Assembly (NCBI GenBank): GCA_037074765.1
Contig: JBAMDO010000160.1
Coordinates: 55,717 to 119,716 of the forward strand
DNA from: Mansonella perstans
Taxonomy: Eukaryota; Nematoda; Chromadorea; Rhabditida; Onchocercidae
Length of the DNA: 64,000 bases
Direction: 5' to 3'
Part shown: one piece after another, positions 10,156 to 22,707 of the stretch
Layout: each line of letters opens with the position of its first letter
Position numbering within the stretch: position 1 is the stretch's first letter
Translations under genes and position numbers: made by a program
Notes under the pieces: model-generated
The model's input: the letters and a program-made list of their open reading frames with translations, nothing else
Told to the model about the DNA's origin: nothing
The model's database searches: none

Positions 10156-13100
10156 ATGCTCATTTATTTATTCTTTGTTTGGCCTTATCGTTCCCTTATC
10201 AATCCATTCTATCGTTATCGCCCATTTGCATCCAAAATCGTAAAAAGTTACATTCAAAGCCGTAACTATCCTACATGGACATCATTTTTTCTGCTCTATC
10301 GGTAATAACTATTCTGTAGAATTTATTATTATTTTTAACAAGAAGAAAGTATAGAAATATTGCGATAGAAATTTCAGGAATTCATTTTTCGATTTTATCA
10401 TCGAAAAAATTTTTTTTGAACTCATTTATTATTTATTATTTGAGGGATGTTCAAGACGACAATTTTGGTGATAAACATTTCAATTTTGATATTAATGGCC
10501 ATAATTATCACATTTTGAGGTATGTTATTGTTTCATTCTTTCAAAAATTGGTGCAGTTTTTTATTACTTTGAAGATTTTTTTTTTTTGTTTGTTTATAAA
10601 TATTTGTTTAAAAGAAAAAAGCGCAGAGAGAAAGAGGAAAAATGAGAGAAGCAGAATGAATAATTGTTTGATTGATTATTTATTGATTTTTGTTAGTCAC
10701 GTAATAAAATGCTGCTATTTAAAAATCAATTTTTATGTCTTTCCATTCCTTTTCATGTTGAAGATGCGAAGTTGTTTACGAACGCTTCAATATTTATAAT
10801 TGGTAATTAAATTTTAAATGAGAGAACTAACTTCCTTTGCTATCATTTCAAATAAGCAGCAAAAAAAAATAATTTTTTGATAGCTTTCATTTAAATTATG
10901 AATGTAATCGCATTTTAATCGTTTGAAATAAATTTTGCATTGAATTTTATGAATTGTTTTGTAGGAAAGGAAACTTCACCAGTTTGTGTAATTGTTAAAT
11001 TGGAGATAAATGTGAAATATGACCTTGTAGTTAAGAAGATTATGTCATTGATCGTATTTTTTAATGCCAATAATTATTCATCCTGTTGCTGTAAAAATTC
11101 ACACTTTGTGGAATTCCTTTTAAATTATTCGCTCTTCTTATCTCCTCTATAAGTCTTTATGAAGAGCACTGTCAATATGCTGCTGGACAAAGGCAAGCGA
11201 ATTTTCTTTGCTTTATGTTTTTTAAACTTTTTTGCATGCAAAAAGAAATTATTCTCAAATTTTTTGTTGTTATTTCTCCTTAACTTTTATGGTGTTTTGT
11301 TGAAAACTCATCGGTGCAGTATTCATCATCACTCTCGTATCTTTTCACACTTCTGCTGAATTTAATTAATTTTTCTTTGAATCATTAAAAAATGACTAAT
11401 TTACATTAATCATTTCTTTTAATATTAAAAAGGATTGATTTCGGAGAACTACATGTTATATAAACATATATATATGCTTACTCTGATATCTGATTTTCAG
11501 TATTAAAAGATTTTTATTTTTTTTGATTCCAAAAAATTTACTTTTATGATTCTAACGAAAGATAACAGTAATGTGTATTTTGCTTGTATGAAGCTTCGAG
11601 TCAAAAATTTTTAGAAATTTTAATAATTTCTCATATTAATTTTTCATCCTAAATTACTTTACTATGGCTTGAATTCATCAAAGAATGTTTTCAGTTACGG
11701 TAATAATTTGTGATATATTGTATACGGTTGACAAATTTATGTTTTTATTTATTCTAATTAGTAGTACTGCTTATTGAAAAAATTCGCGAAAATCTGTATA
11801 TCAGCAAAAATACTAACATTTTATATTAGATACATAGTTTGTTCTCACTATGTATAGGATTTCAGGGCGGATTTAGAAGCGCTATGGATTTTTTGTAATT
11901 CACATTTTGCCGCTTATGATTGAACTTTTTAAGAATGTTCATTATTTGAACTTTTCTTTATTCATTTTAATGTGTCGACATTGTTTATTAGGAGAAAAAG
12001 TGAGGAATTAACTGAAAGTTCAATGCCTGTGATTGTTGTTGTTTCTTTTGTGAGTGATAGAATTTTCATTCTAAAGCAATGTGATTCTTTCTGATGAGGA
12101 AATATTCTTCTGGTTAGTAATCGATTGAAAGTATAACTGTTTTGGAATTCAGTTTCCGGGAATTTTTTCCAAATGGAAGTCGTGTTGTTATTAAGGAAAT
12201 GTTCCCTATTAGTTATAGTTTTTTTCTGACTTTATCTGCGGATGAACTTTTTTCGAACTTTTTGGATATTTAATGAAAGTTCAACTTTCGTATAGGTACA
12301 CTGCATGCAATTAGAGTATTTTCCTAATACGCTTTCGTTTTAGTTTCTGTTTAAAATATTCACTTGAACCTATAACGGAACAGGAAAAGTGTAAAATTAA
12401 AAATGAACTTTTATGTACACTGCGTAACATATTATTGAAATTCATCTAGAATTTGAACTAAATACGAAACGTAGTCTTTGGTAAATTCAATCACACAACA
12501 TCAGTTCAAGGTTTTTTTTATGGTTGAGCTGTTCCATTATATTTTTCATCCATTTAATGATGCTCCATTTGAATGAATAGATTGCACTATTTGAATGATT
12601 GCAACAGCATCCAGTTGGTGTTTTTGAGAGCTATATTCCACTGAAAAATCAAATAAAAGAATTGAGATTGAAAACTAAGAGATTAGCTTAATCGCAACGA
12701 CTGAAGTTCCACCGTTAGTTAATATATTTAATTGATTACTAATTTGCTAATTTGTAAAGTATTCTATATATAATGTTGTCTATAGTATTATTATATTTTT
12801 ACCAATGGTTCATGTAAGGGTATAAATTGCCATTATGCAGTTTACATTTTTTTTATAAATTATGGACTCCAAAAGTTTAAAACTAAAGACTAAAGACGTA
12901 TTCGATTTTATAAAGAATAACGGACGAACAAAATACTAACTGCATTATTGTTTGCTTTTATTTGTGAAAGCTTTCGGCGCTTTTTCAAACTTTGATTTAC
13001 CCTAGGAACTTTTTTTGCTTTATAATACTCGATATTGTGATACTTGTTATGTGATACTCATTAGTATATTACAATATACATCATATTACAGCATTTTACA

Positions 13101-13650
13101 CATATGTTTGAACGTTGGTTAATTTTTTTAATATATGAACATATATGAATTTTGGTTATTTTTCGCTTTCATTTAAATGTATTACGTCGATAGTTTAACC
13201 GTGTAGATTCTTTTTTTTTTTAAGCTTTACATTTCCTCTCATTTCAGAATTGGTTGTTATCCTTATATCAAATATCATTGCACGAAAGCACCGTGGAAGG
13301 ATTTTAGTACTGAAAACTGGTTGTATAAATTTATTACAGTGTTGAATTGCGGTAAGTTCTTTTTTCCAGTTGATTGATGTTTCTGAATTATATGACAGAT
13401 CCAATTGAAAAGATTTTAAATTTCTAGTAAAAAGATGCATGTCTCCATTGATAAAAAAGATTAAATTTTTGTTAAATTTTCAACTCAGTGCTTTTATAAA
13501 TTTGATTTGTAAAAGTATTTTGCAGGATTGCCTTGTCTGCTTTACGGATTAACGGCACAAGCTTTTATCCAGCATACTGATTATATTGTGGACAAAACTA
13601 CGGGTCAGAAAGTTGCAATCAAATTTTTGCTTAAAGAATTTCACAGTTGA
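10156..13650 (+). CDS. Conserved uncharacterised protein of the C15orf61 family
   Basis: Exons 10156-10301, 10445-10519, 13248-13351 and 13526-13650 join in phase to 149 residues; human C15orf61 is of similar size. Diagnostic blocks are YPTWTSFF followed by an aromatic-rich stretch, DDNFGDKHFNFDINGHNYHILR, then GCYPYIKYHCTKAPWKD, and a hydrophobic segment LPCLLYGLTAQAF near the end. The family motif NYH(I/V)LRTGC(F/Y)P(F/Y)IKYHC is retained, with Ile replacing Thr. The molecular role of the family is unknown. The N-terminus (MLIYLFFVWPYRSL) is hydrophobic then basic, which would suit a membrane anchor or organelle targeting; this is inference. The ATG lies 5 bases behind TTCCAG, suggesting spliced-leader addition. 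Intron 2 is 2.7 kb. The start is set by that acceptor and by the first ATG in frame. Confidence 0.8.
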
Positions 13651-15122
13651 GGTAATTTCTACAAATTTTAAAATAGGGGACATTTTGATGCTTATATTAT
13701 TTCTGCTGCATAAAAATTCTACACCATTCATAATGTGCATGTAAGAAAAAGGGGAACTCATTTTTATGCGAATGTTTGTGAGAGAGCACTTTTTGTATTG
13801 TTGGTACAGCTAAGCAACGTTCACTCTGGCTGTCAGACATTGCCTTTTTCTATCCTCTTTGTAGGCCTGTTATTCCTTTTCTCTAATATTTTATTTGTTC
13901 CATAGCTCAAATCCTGAAATTTTATTGGAATGTGTTCGTGACATAAATGGTCGAGATTTCGTTTAACTTTAAAAAAAATCTTTACATACACTTTCAAGAA
14001 CAAGTATCTGTAGTACGAAAGCCTTCAAAGAACTGTTTTCGGATGGGACTGGATTTCTTCAACAATTTTTCAATTTAAAATCTTATTTTCATCTGATTTG
14101 CAAGTTATGCTGATTAAAACAGTTTTTGTTTTTTGTTTTCCCTGGAGTTTGATTTCATATTTGTTGATGGGCCAGATATGTTTTTACTGTGAAGGCACGC
14201 GCATAATATATTTAAAAAAAGCATTTAAATTGTCTGGAAGGTTCAGTATTGTTATGTTGTTAAATAGGACTTCCAAGTCAATATCAAAGGATAAGCGTTG
14301 CTTGAAGTGTGGTTTAATCGTCGGGATAGTTTAGTTTTTTCTCAGGTGGAATTTTAATTAGATCTTCTTCATCGTCAAATGAATCTTTAGTATGAGGAAA
14401 TAGTATATGTCTGTTGCCGCTTTTGATAAGAAGTATTTGTGATAAGAAATGTTAAATTGAAATAAAAGTCAACTTATGTAAACTTCTAGATTACAGTACA
14501 AATAGGTCAACAATGAGATTTATTGTAATCAAAATAATATAATTGAATAATACGCAAAATAAGGGCATTGTAAAATGCATTGTAACCACAGCTGGTTCTG
14601 ACATAAAGCATCAAAAATTTTAATTCTAGGAAGTTTATATGTAGATTGTTTACAGTTGAACTAATCAGATTATTAGAAATTACAATCAAGAGTGTTTATA
14701 AGGTTAAAGTGCCTGTTTATATATTGGTGAATGCTTAAAACGAAGGAGTAAATTGTAACAGTGGGATGTTTTGTCTATTTAGACATGATGTTTTGAAGAT
14801 CAGTAATAAACAAGGTTGTCTCAAATGTTTACATGTTTTCAAAAATGGACCCAAACATATGAGCATTTATAAACAAAATATTTCATCACACAATATGGCA
14901 GAATCTCACAAGTCTTATTTCATCGAAATAATTGTTTTCCGTTTTTCTGACATCTGTATTAATTATAGGAGTTAGAGGATTTGCTTATGAGAATCTATTT
15001 GAAAATTAATATTTGTTACTGTTCAGCAATTCTTCCATATATTTTCTGTATATCTGTATTTCAATGTTTGTATTATTTTCATTTCTTTTTTCTTTCAGGT
15101 TGGACGAAATTGCGATTATTAG
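13651..15122. other. Intergenic gap before the small membrane-protein gene
   Basis: AT-rich, with only short chance frames (for example 14098-14334) whose composition and lack of splice context do not support coding. An AATAAA at 14461-14466 could serve the upstream gene, but it is 0.8 kb from its stop. The acceptor TTCTTTCAG ending at 15098 marks the 5' end of the next transcript, by trans-splicing or a 5' UTR intron. Confidence 0.5.
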
Positions 15123-16124
15123 ATGCCTTCTCCATTAGAATATCAACCAACTCCACATCTTATTCTTATCATTTTTTTTGTCATTCTTCCGCTTATATAT
15201 TTATGCGGTCGTCTGTTAATTATAATACTTTTTGCACTGGGATCTGTTCTTAAACCCCTGTACTCACTAGTTTTGCGATTATTGTATGGGGATGAATTGA
15301 TTTCTACATCATGTTCTACTCGAACAAAGACAGATGCAATGCGCGATGCAAAGGCAAAACAATCTTCGTATGAACAGGTAAACATTGACATTAAGATGTT
15401 CGTTTATATGAAATTAACTTCGTTTATATGAAATTAACTTGTTTCAGAAGAGAAGGACTTTCGCATAATCCTTATTTTTTTTTTTGAAAATGTTTACTAA
15501 TTTATCACTTGTCTAAAATAGATTTTTATGGGAATTGTAATCCGGTGAGAAAATGCTATTTAAACTATTTATTTGCAGCTTATTGATGAATATAATATGG
15601 AAGATGAACTGATCAGCGCAGGCGAAAGTAGTGATGAATATACGGAAGTGCAATCACCTATAAATTCAACTACTCCAATCCAATCGTATGGTAACTAATC
15701 TTGTGTTCCAGTTCTCTGGCTTCAACTCCCTCTACTTCGTATTTCTCCAATAATTCATAGATTCTCGTTTTAGAACTAACTTCACAAATTTGTTTTCTTG
15801 TTGTTCGCTAACATTGGATTGAAACTGTTACCTTGGTGTTACTATTCTAACAATGTTTTAAATTGGGAGAAACTTCGTTTTATCTTCGGTTTTAAAAGAT
15901 GCCGAGTTTATAATCATTTTGCGCATTACAGAAAATATTTTAGAGATTTTGCAATTCTGAATATTTCAGAAGATCGTAATTCAATTGATTCTGGTAATGA
16001 AGAATCAGCATTTTCTGCAAGCTCAACAGCGACAAACTATACCAGTCGGAGCTTGAACGTACTGAAATTTCTACAAAATAATAGTACTTGTAAAGGAAAA
16101 GATGTATTGGCAGCAGCGAAGTAA
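15123..16124 (+). CDS. Small membrane protein, unrecognised, with acidic Ser-rich tail
   Basis: Exons 15123-15377, 15579-15690 and 15970-16124 join in phase to 173 residues. After a short polar N-terminus (MPSPLEYQPTPH), residues about 13-50 are almost wholly hydrophobic: LILIIFFVILPLIYLCG, then LLIIILFALGSVLKPLYSLV. This fits one long or two short closely spaced membrane segments. A basic stretch follows (TRTKTDAMRDAKAKQ), then an acidic Ser/Thr-rich region (DEYNMEDELISAGESSDEY). No family was recognised; the layout resembles small integral membrane proteins, which does not assign function. The acceptor TTCTTTCAG lies 24 bases before the ATG. If the second donor is ignored, exon 2 reads on to a nearby TAA (15695-15697). 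Gene structure is well supported, function is not. Confidence 0.7.
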
Positions 16125-16378
16125 TGCTTTTCAAATGAATAGCAGTAGTCGAAAGCAACTTAACAGAATGGAAATTTTATTAAGATTATTGTATATGTAA
16201 CTTTCAGAAGGCTTTAATAAGTCCTTGCGTACTTATCGAAAGTAATTTTTAAGTTTGCGGTATATCCGATACATTTTTGGTGAAAATCTTAGTAAGATAA
16301 ACAGTTGCTGTGTTTACTTTTCAGGATTTAGCTTGACTACAAGTAGATTGGTTAGCATCTCATGAAATAATATTTCAG

Positions 16379-16566
16379 CATCTCAGAAAAATAGAATTCC
16401 ATCCGAAGAAACTGTACGAATGAGAAAGCGATCAATCAGCATCTGCGCACGCATAAATAGGATAAATGAAAAACTGTACGGTTACATTGACTTTTGCTCC
16501 ATGATAGCTACTTCTTTAATTCTTTTGCAGCAATTTATTAAAAATATAATGATCTCTTGTGTATGA
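16379..16566 (+). CDS. Candidate alternative terminal exon of the small membrane-protein gene
   Basis: An open segment begins after ATATTTCAG (ends 16378) in phase 1 and reads to TGA at 16564-16566. It starts ASQKNRIPSEETVRMRKRS, is basic, then hydrophobic near the end. Its phase matches the end of exon 2 (15690). It also matches a donor inside exon 3 at 15994 (GATTCTG|GTAATG), giving a protein with a different C-terminus. A polyadenylation hexamer follows 16 bases after its stop. Expression is unproven; it could instead be 3' UTR of the main form. Confidence 0.35.
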
Positions 16567-16581
16567 TATGTTTCATTTCTT

Positions 16582-16587
16582 AATAAA
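16582..16587 (+). other. Polyadenylation signal (AATAAA)
   Basis: An AATAAA hexamer followed by T/G-rich sequence, 458 bases past the main stop (16124) and 16 bases past the alternative stop (16566). It is the likely end signal for one or both forms of the small membrane-protein transcript. Confidence 0.55.
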
Positions 16588-17520
16588 GATATTTTGTATG
16601 TTGTCGTGATTTTAAACCGTAGGAGAGATAATAATATTCGCGGAGTTTAAAAAAGTTGAGCGCCACAATATGGAGGTCACCAGAGGAACAGAGTTCAAAT
16701 GCTTGTCATCTAATTGGATTTATGACTGCATATGCTTTTTAAAAAAAAAGAATTGGAGCCATATAAATTGTGTTTCTGCATATTTTCCTACTGATTTCAT
16801 TATTGATTGCTGGGAAGTAAATATTTCGATTTTTGAACTACTCGAGTGTTATTAAAGGGTGGGGTTGCTTGTTTTCAGTAGATGAAATATTATTTGATAA
16901 CTTTGAGAATACAAATTAATAAGATGTAATTAATCTGCAATAAAAGCTTAATTGGATAATTTGTCGGTCTCAAGACCCCGTTGCGTAGTCACAAGTTTCG
17001 AGGAGTCTATTATTGATCCAGCAAATCTACTCCGTATGTTAGCAAATAAGGCCTATTTCCCGAGGAATCTCTTGAGCTTAAATGTTGGAGATATTAAAAT
17101 CTATCATAGATTCCGAAAGGATCACATCAACTGATAAAATTCTTGTAATCGCTTCTATCGCGTGAGCTTTCGCAATTAACCAGCAGTGAGAGATATCCTT
17201 CGGTTCAAAAAAAAAAAAAAAAAAAAAAAAAATCCTCTTGAAATAATGAGAAATATACAAATGCACAAAGAAATAGATTGAAGAATACTGCAAATTATAG
17301 CAAAGATAAAAAGTCCAAGAAATGATTTGTTCGAAGAATACACAGAAATTTCCAACAGAGGAATATAATTCGATGAAAGAAAAAGTAGATCGAGAGGGTA
17401 CGAGGTTATGCCAATGAGAAATTCCCAAAAATAAAGTTCCATTAAAATCATCCAAAGAGTATTAAACCTCAGTAAATCAAATTACTCCAGAAAAGGGGAT
17501 ATTTAGAAAGTAACAAGCTG
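16588..17520. other. Convergent intergenic region
   Basis: This lies between the plus-strand membrane-protein gene and the 3' end of the minus-strand DPM1 gene. It contains a poly-A tract near 17208-17231. Two overlapping minus-strand frames (17078-17455) are hydrophobic but run through the homopolymer as a Phe string and lack family resemblance. Plus-strand frames at 16670-16855 and 16952-17134 are equally unsupported. No gene is called. Confidence 0.5.
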
Positions 17521-19114
<1,594 letters not shown>

Positions 19115-19921
19115 TCGTAAATCTCAACTTAACTAAATGTTAATATTAATTTCAAGAAATTCAAATACGTTGACTACATCTTGACATAACTGTGGAGATA
19201 GCATGAAAGTTCTGCAAAAATTGAAACTTCTTCTAAAATCCTCGGTTTCAGCTTTCATTGAAATAGGGCTGGCAAAACTATGAAGCGTTGACATACAGAT
19301 AAGCAGACGAAAGATAGAAAGTATTTTTCTTTATGCATATAAAATTATCAACAACGAAATCGAGATTATAGTATTAATGAAGCAAAATAAAAACGATTTA
19401 AAGTGATCAGCAAGCAAAACTGTCATTTCTTGGAACAGCAATAACGTAAAATAAATTACAGAACACAAATTTTTAAGAATTTCTGATTATACATGAAAAA
19501 ATTAGAAAATGATGAAAGCAATTGTTTTTAAAAAGATGAAATTGTGAACGAAATCAATGAAAAGATTTTATGAAAATTACAAAAAAACATTATTTACAAA
19601 CAAAAAAAGAAAGCGGATGATTCAAAGGTGCAAATAAATATTTTCGGATACCTGAATACGATAATATAAGATCTAGAATCAACGCTAGTATCTTAAAAAT
19701 TTAACATTCCTTTCCAAGGATTCTTCCAGTCTGAAGACAAAATATTTGCATTCACAACACAAATCATCATCAAAGATCACTGTTTCAAGCTTAGTTTTGA
19801 GTGTCCACAAACAGCATCAAACATATTATTTCCACGTGTTCATTTCCATGCTCGCTATTGACGACCAAACAAACGAACTTTTATTTTATCAATGATCAGC
19901 GAACCAAAAACTGCAGGTTAC
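19115..19921. other. Spacer between MRPL55-like and DPM1 genes (same strand)
   Basis: About 0.8 kb, AT-rich, no gene seen. It would contain the MRPL55 3' UTR and either a DPM1 promoter or an intercistronic region with a trans-splice acceptor. Which of these applies cannot be decided from sequence alone. Confidence 0.45.
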
Positions 19922-20879
19922 TTACGGTTTTTTTGCGCTCTTCCGCCACAAGTCAATATACTCGTCAGCATTAAATCTCACAGTTTCCTGCTTTTTCTGA
20001 AAATTGAAATTTAATATTAATAACACAGTTTAGAAATGATAATAAAGTTTCAAAATTCTTTGAAAAAAGAAAAAAAATATTAAAAAATTGTAAAGATCCC
20101 TATTTACTAGTGCTTTAGTTTCCAGCAAATCACGGTTTTTAAACTTGAAAAATTACAAACATGCTCCAATTCTTCGAATCCAAAGCATTAATATAGAACT
20201 GAAAATTTTCTCAAATTTCATTGCTAAGCTCACCATATATTTCGTAGCCCTATGTCGCTTCATTTCCAGATGTCGACGTTCCTCATCTGTTAAAGCATCC
20301 AAGTTAAAAGGCATCTGAATCAAATCCAGGGGTTCTGCAGCTCGTATCCGGATCGTCGATCCATCTGGTTGGAGTAGCTGAATAAAATAAAATAAACTTG
20401 AGAAGTTATGAATGTCCAGATTGTTATTTACAACACAAATCACCAAGTCACTATATTAAAATAATAATCCAACCTTACATAAATGAAAAATTTAGATATG
20501 TTCTCAATAAATTGCTATCATACTTAATAATTTGATATTTTAAAACAAAAGACAATGAAATTAATTACAGTAACGAAATATTGTCGAACATATTTGGCAC
20601 GTTTTATTCGAGAAATTGCTGCACGATGAGCATTGGAACGATCTGAAAAATGAGGAAAATATAGAAATACAAGATAAAAAAAGTATAAAAATGTGGTCTA
20701 CAATGATTGTTAGCAAATTCCAAATTTCTATTTACTAATAGAAAATGAATCAGTAAGTGACCAGAATGATCAGATTAATAGAAAGAATATACGAAATTAC
20801 CTGAACGATAAAAAGTTTTAATAGTGGAAAGCAAAGGAATCATTTGAATGGATATCGCATTGTTCAGCAATTTTAACAT
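19922..20879 (-). CDS. mrpl-55: Mitochondrial large-subunit ribosomal protein L55 (mL55)
   Basis: Minus-strand exons 20879-20801, 20642-20569, 20377-20234 and 19996-19922 join in phase to 123 residues; human MRPL55 is about the same length. Family landmarks are SNAHRAAISRIKRAKYVRQY, then LLQPDGSTIRIRAAEP with IQMPFNLDALTDEERR, and the tail FNADEYIDLWRKSAKKP. These match the human blocks QDGSTIHIRYREP, MPIDLDTLSPEERR and the C-terminal YRQFW region. The protein is part of the mitochondrial 39S subunit, specific to animals. The N-terminus (MLKLLNNAISIQMIPLLSTI) is hydrophobic and lacks acidic residues, suiting a mitochondrial presequence. A second in-frame ATG at codon 13 could also serve as start. 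DPM1 follows downstream on the same strand. Confidence 0.85.
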
Positions 20880-21033
20880 CTTAAATTCAACTTTTACTTC
20901 AACAAAATTATTTTACAACGAGAAGAGAATTGGAGAGAAATACAAGACATATTAATAACATTTTCACTTTGAGATGTATGACATTTAACCTCACATTGCG
21001 AGAGAACTAGAAAACCTCAATATAACAATAGCT

Positions 21034-21095
21034 CGAAATGATGTTTGATCGATATGATGTAGCCCGAAATGATGTTTGATCGATATGATGTACCC
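21034..21095. repeat. 31-bp tandem duplication
   Basis: Two copies (21034-21064 and 21065-21095) beginning CGAAATGATGTTTGATCGAT differ at one position near the end. The near-identity implies a recent duplication. Confidence 0.9.
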
Positions 21096-21152
21096 TAAGA
21101 GTTAGTGTTATACCGGAAGTAGTTCATAAACTCTTACAAATTCAACTAAAAT

Positions 21153-21476
21153 TATCATAGATCGTTGGAACACATACGACTACTCAGACCTGACATCAAA
21201 ACACATATGAGAGAGTACAGTAACGATGAGAGTGCAAGAGTATGGGAAATTCTGAAACAGTCTAAGGTAAATAAAAGTAGCACCGAGGTAACAGTAGAGA
21301 AATGGAATGCAATAAGAGAGATATGTGGTATATCTGTGAAAACATAGCTATACAGGTAAAAGTAATGGACATGAAAAGACAAGAAATCATACAGTGAGAA
21401 GACTGAGAGATAACCAGTCAAAAGCATTCATCTGGGATATCCCTTATCTAAAACTTCCTATTAAAGTTTCAGGTTG
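21153..21476 (+). pseudogene. Degenerate coding-like segment, unidentified
   Basis: A frame without stops runs from about 21153 to TAG at 21345-21347. It contains LEHIRLLRPDIKTHMREYSN and EKWNAIREICGI, with composition more like protein than the flanks. Open sequence continues in another frame from 21345 to about 21476, as if frame-shifted. There is no splice structure, convincing start or recognised family. It could be a relic of a mobile element or gene, or chance. Confidence 0.2.
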
Positions 21477-22707
21477 AATAAGAAGGCCTACTCATTGCAC
21501 ATAACAATACTTCTCTAATCACATAGATTATTCACGTGAATGCCGTACGTATACACGCATCACACATATGTCATTCATTGCTGTAATGATTATCACGTCT
21601 GCTTCACACGGAAAAGGTCAACGGTTCATACTAGTAACAGTGTTAATAATGTAGTCAACGAATTATACATTTTCTATTTCATTCAAAATTCCAATTCAAA
21701 AATCCATTACTCTTTTTTGATATTGGCCTAACTGGGCTTTGGCTTTTTTTTTGCTAAATTATTATTCCAAAGTACAGATTTATAATATCAGTAATTGTGG
21801 AAATAATAAGGCAAACTAAAATTAGTTTCTTCGATGAAAAGAGTTTTAAATTGAAACATTTTTGTCTTCAAACTAATATGTTTGCTTTTATAATCAGTCG
21901 TTGAAATCAATTAAAATTAAAACAGTTAATGATTTAATTCAAATTTATTCAACAAATATGCAACCAAATGATTTGATATGAAGGATAAGAATATAGGTCA
22001 AAGTAGGCACTATCAGATAAATGAAACTATTAGATTATTTGCTGATCCAAAATGTTTGCACTATGTCTCTTCGTAGTCGAATATTGAATTTATTCCAGTG
22101 TGGTTCGGATAAAACGCAGTAGAACGGTGCGAACTTTCTCCTTATGGCAATAAATATGAGTCGTATGTGGTCGGATATGTATTGTGATTCTGATGACGGA
22201 ATGGTATCTGTGGAGGAATAGAAACTTAAGATTAACATTACTGGCTTGTTTGTAAAGGCGATTCGCTGTTCCCCGCGTCTCCGCGGATTATTGCACAGTT
22301 ATATCTGTGTCTTTTATATTGCTCTTTGCATGATTTCTTCAGTTACTTTATTATATAATAATTTATTGTTTAGCCTTTTAATGATTTTCTTAATTATTTC
22401 TGTATTGTTAATTATTGGAAAATTCTTTCTGTTATTATTAAGTAAAGTGAAGCTTAAGACATTGGAAATGACTTGGTTAGATATGTGAGTTTGAAGTGTA
22501 TATATATTTGTTAGTAAATATAGGCAAATATATATGCTAAAATACACATTAAAATACTGTAAGAATAAGTATTTTAGAGCAGTCAGACGATGCACTCGTT
22601 ATTTTGCATTTTCAAATTTATTTTACTTTCAGAAGTTTTAGTGTCGGAGCAAACTGCAGATCTCGATTGAAAAGTGATATTCTCAGGCTTAAGGTGCCAA
22701 AATTTCA

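Larger units (their letters stand above)
20880..22707. promoter_or_regulatory. Divergent intergenic region between MRPL55-like and CCAR1-like genes
   Basis: The two flanking genes point away from each other, so their promoters should lie here. A GC-richer patch at about 22250-22290 includes TTCCCCGCG and CCGCGTCTCCGCGG, a short inverted repeat. The acceptor TTACTTTCAG ending at 22631 starts the CCAR1-like leader exon. The region also holds a 31-bp duplication and two coding-like segments described separately. Confidence 0.4.

Noticed and set aside
17078..17455. Two overlapping minus-strand hydrophobic frames just downstream of DPM1
   Set aside because: Both cross a poly-A/T tract as a Phe string and overlap each other in different frames. 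DPM1 already has a complete C-terminus and stop at 17521.
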